Source of the DNA: an uncultured Lachnospiraceae bacterium
GTDB taxonomy: Bacteria > Bacillota > Clostridia > Lachnospirales > Lachnospiraceae
NCBI GenBank assembly: GCA_900544685.1
Contig: UQWA01000031.1
Location: forward strand, 1-34,176
Reading direction: 5' to 3'
DNA length: 34,176 nt
Under the pieces are notes generated by a model. That model saw only the letters and a program-made list of their open reading frames with translations. It made no database searches and was not told the DNA's origin. The translations under genes were made by a program, and so were the position numbers. Below are positions 30,556 to 34,176 of the stretch, piece after piece. How positions within the stretch are numbered: position 1 is the first letter of the stretch; every line of letters begins with the position of its first letter.

Positions 30556-31593
30556 CTAAAGGTTCTCCGCCGTTATCTCCCGGTATGGAAGCCGAATATA
30601 TTTTCCGTCCTTAAGCTGGTATTCTTCCGGAAGTTCGTTTTCTGTCACCAGTGCATAAGCCAGTTCCAGCATAGCATGTGCCTGTCCTTCTCCGTCATTG
30701 AGAACGGTTCCCAGAAGTTCTCCTTTTTTTACTACTTCCAGTCCCACACTGGTTCCATCGATTCCCAGAATTACCGGCCAGTCAGTATCACCTGGTTTTA
30801 ATCCCGCTTCTGTCAGAACATCCACCGCCCCCAGGGCCATATCATCATTATTTGCCAGAATTACTTCAATTTCTTCTCCGTATGTATCCAGAAATGTCTG
30901 CATCTTGGTTGCCGCCTGATCCCGGTTCCAGTTTGCAATCTCATCCGCCAGTTTTTCAACCATGTAACCGCTTTCTGTGATTTCTTCAATCACCGCCATG
31001 CTTCGCGCAAGAGAATCATTGTGTCCAGCTTCTCCTTCTAACATAACATACTGCAGTACACCGTCTTTGTTTTTATCAATTTTGTCAAAATTTTTTCTGC
31101 ATTCTTCCACAAGGATTTTACCCTGCAGACGCCCTGATTCATAGGCATCTGCTCCCACATAATAAAGTTCGTCCCAGCGGTCCAGATCCTCTTCTACCAG
31201 TTCTCTGTTGAAAAAGATTACAGGAGTCTGGTTTTTCCTGGCTTTTTCTATAATACCGGATGCATCCGTACGATCCACAAGATTAATGCAGGCAATATCC
31301 ACCTGATCATCGATAAAGTCATCCATCTGACCATTTTGCACCATCTGACTTCGCTGCGCATATCGGATATCCAGGCTTATGGTAATTCCCCATTCATTTT
31401 CTTTCTCTTTTGCATAATTCTGAAAACAGGAAATCAGTTCCGATACAAATGTATCGTACTGGTCATAGGAACTAACTCCAATCCTCAGAACTTTCTGATT
31501 TGCTTTTCCGTTTTTTCCCTGTGGACTGCATCCTGCAAGCGCCATGGCTGCGCCAAGTGTAAGAACCAGTCCCCCCAGTATTTTTCTGTTCAT
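30556..31593 (-). CDS. mglB: Galactose/glucose-binding lipoprotein, MglB-type
   Basis: 345 residues with a lipoprotein signal (LAGC, lipidated C22) and a type I periplasmic-binding fold. It matches the E. coli galactose-binding protein in its hallmarks: INLVDRTDASGIIEKAR, VIFFNREL, YYVGADAYESGRLQG, the EF-hand-like calcium loop DKNKDGVLQY, GEAGHNDSLAR, WNRDQAATKM, ANNDDMALGAV and TVLNDGEGQA. The expected ligand is glucose or galactose, held outside the cytoplasmic membrane. The ABC transporter genes mglA and mglC are not present downstream, so here it may serve the adjacent sensor kinase rather than uptake; that is inference from position. Confidence 0.9.
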   Translation of the reverse strand: MNRKILGGLVLTLGAAMALAGCSPQGKNGKANQKVLRIGVSSYDQYDTFVSELISCFQNYAKEKENEWGITISLDIRYAQRSQMVQNGQMDDFIDDQVDIACINLVDRTDASGIIEKARKNQTPVIFFNRELVEEDLDRWDELYYVGADAYESGRLQGKILVEECRKNFDKIDKNKDGVLQYVMLEGEAGHNDSLARSMAVIEEITESGYMVEKLADEIANWNRDQAATKMQTFLDTYGEEIEVILANNDDMALGAVDVLTEAGLKPGDTDWPVILGIDGTSVGLEVVKKGELLGTVLNDGEGQAHAMLELAYALVTENELPEEYQLKDGKYIRLPYREITAENL

Positions 31594-31605
31594 ACCTTCT
31601 CCCCG

Positions 31606-32580
31606 TTAACTGTTTGGAAACAGGAGCCTTGCATGTTCCTCATCATACAAGGTTTCCTTTGTAACAATGTTATATGAAATATGGATATTTTCATTCATCC
31701 AGTCTGCTTCTCGCTTTTCCGTCAGCGCCATAATTCCCTGGTATCCCATACTGAATTCGTTCTGATAGACCAGCGCAGCCAGATTCTCATTATCCAGATC
31801 ATTCACTGTTGCCGCTGTGTTACCGATTCCGTATATCTGCAGTCTTGTCTTTTTCCTCTGTGAATAGCTCTGATATTCTTCCCACAGAGCGGAAATCCGT
31901 TCTGTGGAATACTTATCCAGTGTTACCGCTTTTCCATTGCTTTGCAGAACCTCCACTGCCACGTCCATGATCTCTTCTGTCTTTTTTCCGGTTTCATCTA
32001 TTATTTCAATTTCTTCTCCGGATGCTTTTAATACATCTGTTACGCCACGGTAACGACTCTGCATACTGTCCCTGTCCATTCTTTCTCCCAAAATGATGAC
32101 CGGTCCGTCCTCCGGAAGCATTTCGCTTAACACTTTCTTTCCCAGTGTCTTTCCCATCTGGTAATCATCTGCCCGGATCACAGGATACTCCTCACCGGCA
32201 CCGCTTTCTATAAAAACCATCGGGACTGATATGTTGCTTTTTTTCAGTTCTTCCTTCATCTTCTCCTTTTCAATACATGCCACAAGTACACCGGAGGTTC
32301 CCAGTTCCTCTTCTCTCTGTATTGCCAGAATCTCATCTTCTGTCGTGTTATTTTCATCCAGATGCACATAGTTGATCATAATTCTGGCATCGTCTTTTGC
32401 CTGCTCTGCACCTGCCTCTAACATTGCCCACTCATTTTCTGCATCCTGATAGAGAACTACTGAATATAATTTTTTCTCCTTTTTCTGAACTGTTTCCGTA
32501 ATATATCCATATACGGTAACCGGAATCAGTACTGCAGCTACCAGGAGAATCGGATACTTTCGTCTGTTTTTTTCGTTCAT
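31606..32580 (-). CDS. Membrane-anchored sugar-binding protein (periplasmic-binding type I)
   Basis: 324 residues with an N-terminal uncleaved membrane anchor (about 8-28) and an extracytoplasmic type I periplasmic-binding domain (from about residue 38: YSVVLYQDAENEWAMLEAGAEQAKDD; ADDYQMGKTLGKKVL near 145). It lies two bases after the sensor kinase stop and 12 bases before mglB, the arrangement of sugar-sensing systems in which the anchored protein works with the kinase. Its ribosome binding site GGGAG is inside the kinase 3' end. Ligand unknown; relation to MglB is distant. Confidence 0.85.
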   Translation of the reverse strand: MNEKNRRKYPILLVAAVLIPVTVYGYITETVQKKEKKLYSVVLYQDAENEWAMLEAGAEQAKDDARIMINYVHLDENNTTEDEILAIQREEELGTSGVLVACIEKEKMKEELKKSNISVPMVFIESGAGEEYPVIRADDYQMGKTLGKKVLSEMLPEDGPVIILGERMDRDSMQSRYRGVTDVLKASGEEIEIIDETGKKTEEIMDVAVEVLQSNGKAVTLDKYSTERISALWEEYQSYSQRKKTRLQIYGIGNTAATVNDLDNENLAALVYQNEFSMGYQGIMALTEKREADWMNENIHISYNIVTKETLYDEEHARLLFPNS

Positions 32581-32582
32581 CT

Positions 32583-34176
32583 CTACTCTCCCGCCTCCTC
32601 TTCCGTGGTCTTTGGAATATGAATTCTCACTACAGTCCCCTCATCCGGTTCACTTTCTATTTCCAGTCCATATTGTGTTCCAAAATAAAGCTGTATACGC
32701 TGGTTCACATTTTTCAGACCGATTCCGGATCCTTTCTGCCGTGCTTTCTCCCCGCCTGTCAGGAGATGTTCGACCTGTTCTTCCGGCATCCCCGGTCCGT
32801 TATCCTCTACTTCCAGATACAGATCCTGCTCTCTGGTATAAGCACGGATATGGATCTCTCCTTCTCCATCCATATATTCCATACCGTAATATATTGCATT
32901 TTCTATCAATGGCTGTATTACCAGTTTGATTGTTTTGTACTGTTCTATATCAGGTTCCACCTCAAAGTATGAGGTAAATTTATTCTTATACCGGTATTTC
33001 TGAATTGCCAGGTAACTTCTTGCATGCTGCAGTTCGTCCCCTACAGAGATTACATTTTTCCCTCTGGAGAGACTGATTCTGAGAAGTCGTCCCAATGCCT
33101 GCACCATCGATACCGCATCCTCATACCGCTCACTCTCAATCATCCACATAATCGAGTCCAGTGTATTATACAGAAAATGTGGATTGATCTGGGACTGAAG
33201 GGCATCCAGTTCGTTCTTACGCTTTTCTTCCTGCTCCTTTACCATCTTATCGGTAAGTTCCTGTAATTCTTCCACCATAAAACGGATCGTCAGACCGAGA
33301 TGCTGTATCTCTGGAGGACCGCCAATATATACCACAGGCTGCTGCTTCATCTCAATTCCCTGAATGGATTTTTCCAGTTTTTTCAACGGATCTGTAATGC
33401 GCACTGCTACATACTGATTGACAAAAATCATTAAAAAAATTGCCAGTACCAGGTTCAGCAATGCCATCATCCTTGTCTGATTCAGATCACTGAACAGGCT
33501 TTCTTTTGATACCACACTGACAATCTTCCATCCGGTATAACCCACAGTTTTTACCACAACTACTCGTTGTTCTCCCTGGAATTCTTCGTTGTGTACCCCC
33601 TCATCGTAAGTGCTTGCTGTCTGATTATTCTCCTGTATAATGTTGGAAAAAATCAGATTCTGTCTGGGATGATAGATGATCTCCCCATCTCGTCCTATCA
33701 GATAAACATAGCCTTTTCCGTCATTATTCACTTCTGTAAAAAGCTGCTGGATTCCACTGAAATTCATATCCACCAGAAGAATTCCACCAGACATTTTTCC
33801 GTCATTGGTCAGTTCCACTCCCCGGCTCAAAGAAACTACCCAGTAATATCTGCCACTTTTATTTTCAAAAATATTCTGTACATGCAGATCAGAAAAATGC
33901 AGATTTTCCATCTTATCCGATGCGTCCTGAAACCAGCTTTGCGCAGTAATATTCACATTTTTTTTCAGACTTCCCACTGGTGCTGCCCCCAGAAGCTCCC
34001 CGTCTCTGGTAAAGCAGGCTATGCTTACCAGATTATCTTTGTTTGCTTCATACAAGAGACTTAACTCCCGGGAAATATCATCTTTATCAAAATCAACTTT
34101 CTTTATTACATTGTAATACACCGCATCGGAACTGCGCATCATAGACCGAAGATACGTATTCAGATTAATCTCCACC
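32583..34176 (-). CDS. LytS/YesM-type sensor histidine kinase (5' end outside window)
   Basis: The last about 530 residues are visible. An extracellular Cache-type sensor domain (to about residue 225 of the fragment) leads to a membrane segment (238-258), a HAMP linker (VRITDPLKKLEKSI), a histidine-kinase dimerisation motif with NPHFLYNTLD (H333 is the phosphorylated residue) and a HATPase domain with ENAIYYG, DNGPGMPE and GSGIGLKNV. The apparent first codon is GTG at 34175, inside the sensor domain, and the first membrane segment is missing, so the true start lies beyond the right edge. A YesN-like response regulator is probably encoded upstream, outside the window. Confidence 0.92.
   Translation of the reverse strand, partial: VEINLNTYLRSMMRSSDAVYYNVIKKVDFDKDDISRELSLLYEANKDNLVSIACFTRDGELLGAAPVGSLKKNVNITAQSWFQDASDKMENLHFSDLHVQNIFENKSGRYYWVVSLSRGVELTNDGKMSGGILLVDMNFSGIQQLFTEVNNDGKGYVYLIGRDGEIIYHPRQNLIFSNIIQENNQTASTYDEGVHNEEFQGEQRVVVVKTVGYTGWKIVSVVSKESLFSDLNQTRMMALLNLVLAIFLMIFVNQYVAVRITDPLKKLEKSIQGIEMKQQPVVYIGGPPEIQHLGLTIRFMVEELQELTDKMVKEQEEKRKNELDALQSQINPHFLYNTLDSIMWMIESERYEDAVSMVQALGRLLRISLSRGKNVISVGDELQHARSYLAIQKYRYKNKFTSYFEVEPDIEQYKTIKLVIQPLIENAIYYGMEYMDGEGEIHIRAYTREQDLYLEVEDNGPGMPEEQVEHLLTGGEKARQKGSGIGLKNVNQRIQLYFGTQYGLEIESEPDEGTVVRIHIPKTTEEEAGE

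Overview
The window looks like chromosome from a gut-type Firmicute of class Clostridia, most likely a Lachnospiraceae (Blautia/Dorea/Ruminococcus-like). The basis is a split glgC/glgD pair, AGGAGG-type ribosome binding sites almost everywhere, moderate GC, a tRNA gene without encoded CCA, a YesM/LytS-like sugar-sensing kinase with MglB, and many proteins of clostridial type. The genus assignment is inference.

Layout. 1-278: start of an Ala/Glu-rich repeat protein running off the left edge. 640-3030: glycogen operon glgC-glgD with a bidirectional terminator. 3041-5309: two-gene metallochaperone operon (a His-rich CxCC G3E GTPase, then a second G3E GTPase with a DUF1980-like tail) driven by a perfect-consensus promoter that carries a palindromic operator. 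5293-8997: LysR regulator, two Cof-type HAD phosphatases and a FliB-like Cys-rich protein, closely packed on the minus strand. 9093-13392: secreted cell-envelope enzymes (GH3 hexosaminidase, SH3/NlpC-P60 endopeptidase with 45-bp repeats, HtrA protease). 13556-15689: rsmH-like methyltransferase, lrgA, lrgB. 15886-17513: a terminator-containing leader and a MATE exporter. 17512-18540: L,D-transpeptidase. 18716-20109: a fluoride riboswitch controlling a cation:proton antiporter. 20124-20290: tRNA-Pro(CGG).

20400 to about 24700 is an accessory island beside the tRNA. It holds a chimeric ORF (replication-initiator-like body, tyrosine-recombinase tail), a decayed ORF, a previously unannotated type I toxin-antitoxin module (27-aa membrane toxin on the minus strand; short convergent antisense RNA on the plus strand; shared bidirectional terminator), the 5' end of a group II intron sitting just after a terminator, a small RelB/Phd-like protein, and an Rpn-family nuclease.

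25081-30296 carries two UroD-fold proteins, a PucR-type regulator and an MFS/GPH transporter, probably a catabolic unit of unknown substrate. 30556-34176 carries a sensor kinase (5' end outside the window), a membrane-anchored sugar-binding protein and an MglB-type lipoprotein, a sugar-sensing operon.

The strongest discovery candidate is the type I toxin-antitoxin locus at 22553-22869. Its antisense RNA reproduces, in order and in condensed form, three separate blocks complementary to the toxin mRNA, the last covering the toxin start codon and Shine-Dalgarno region.
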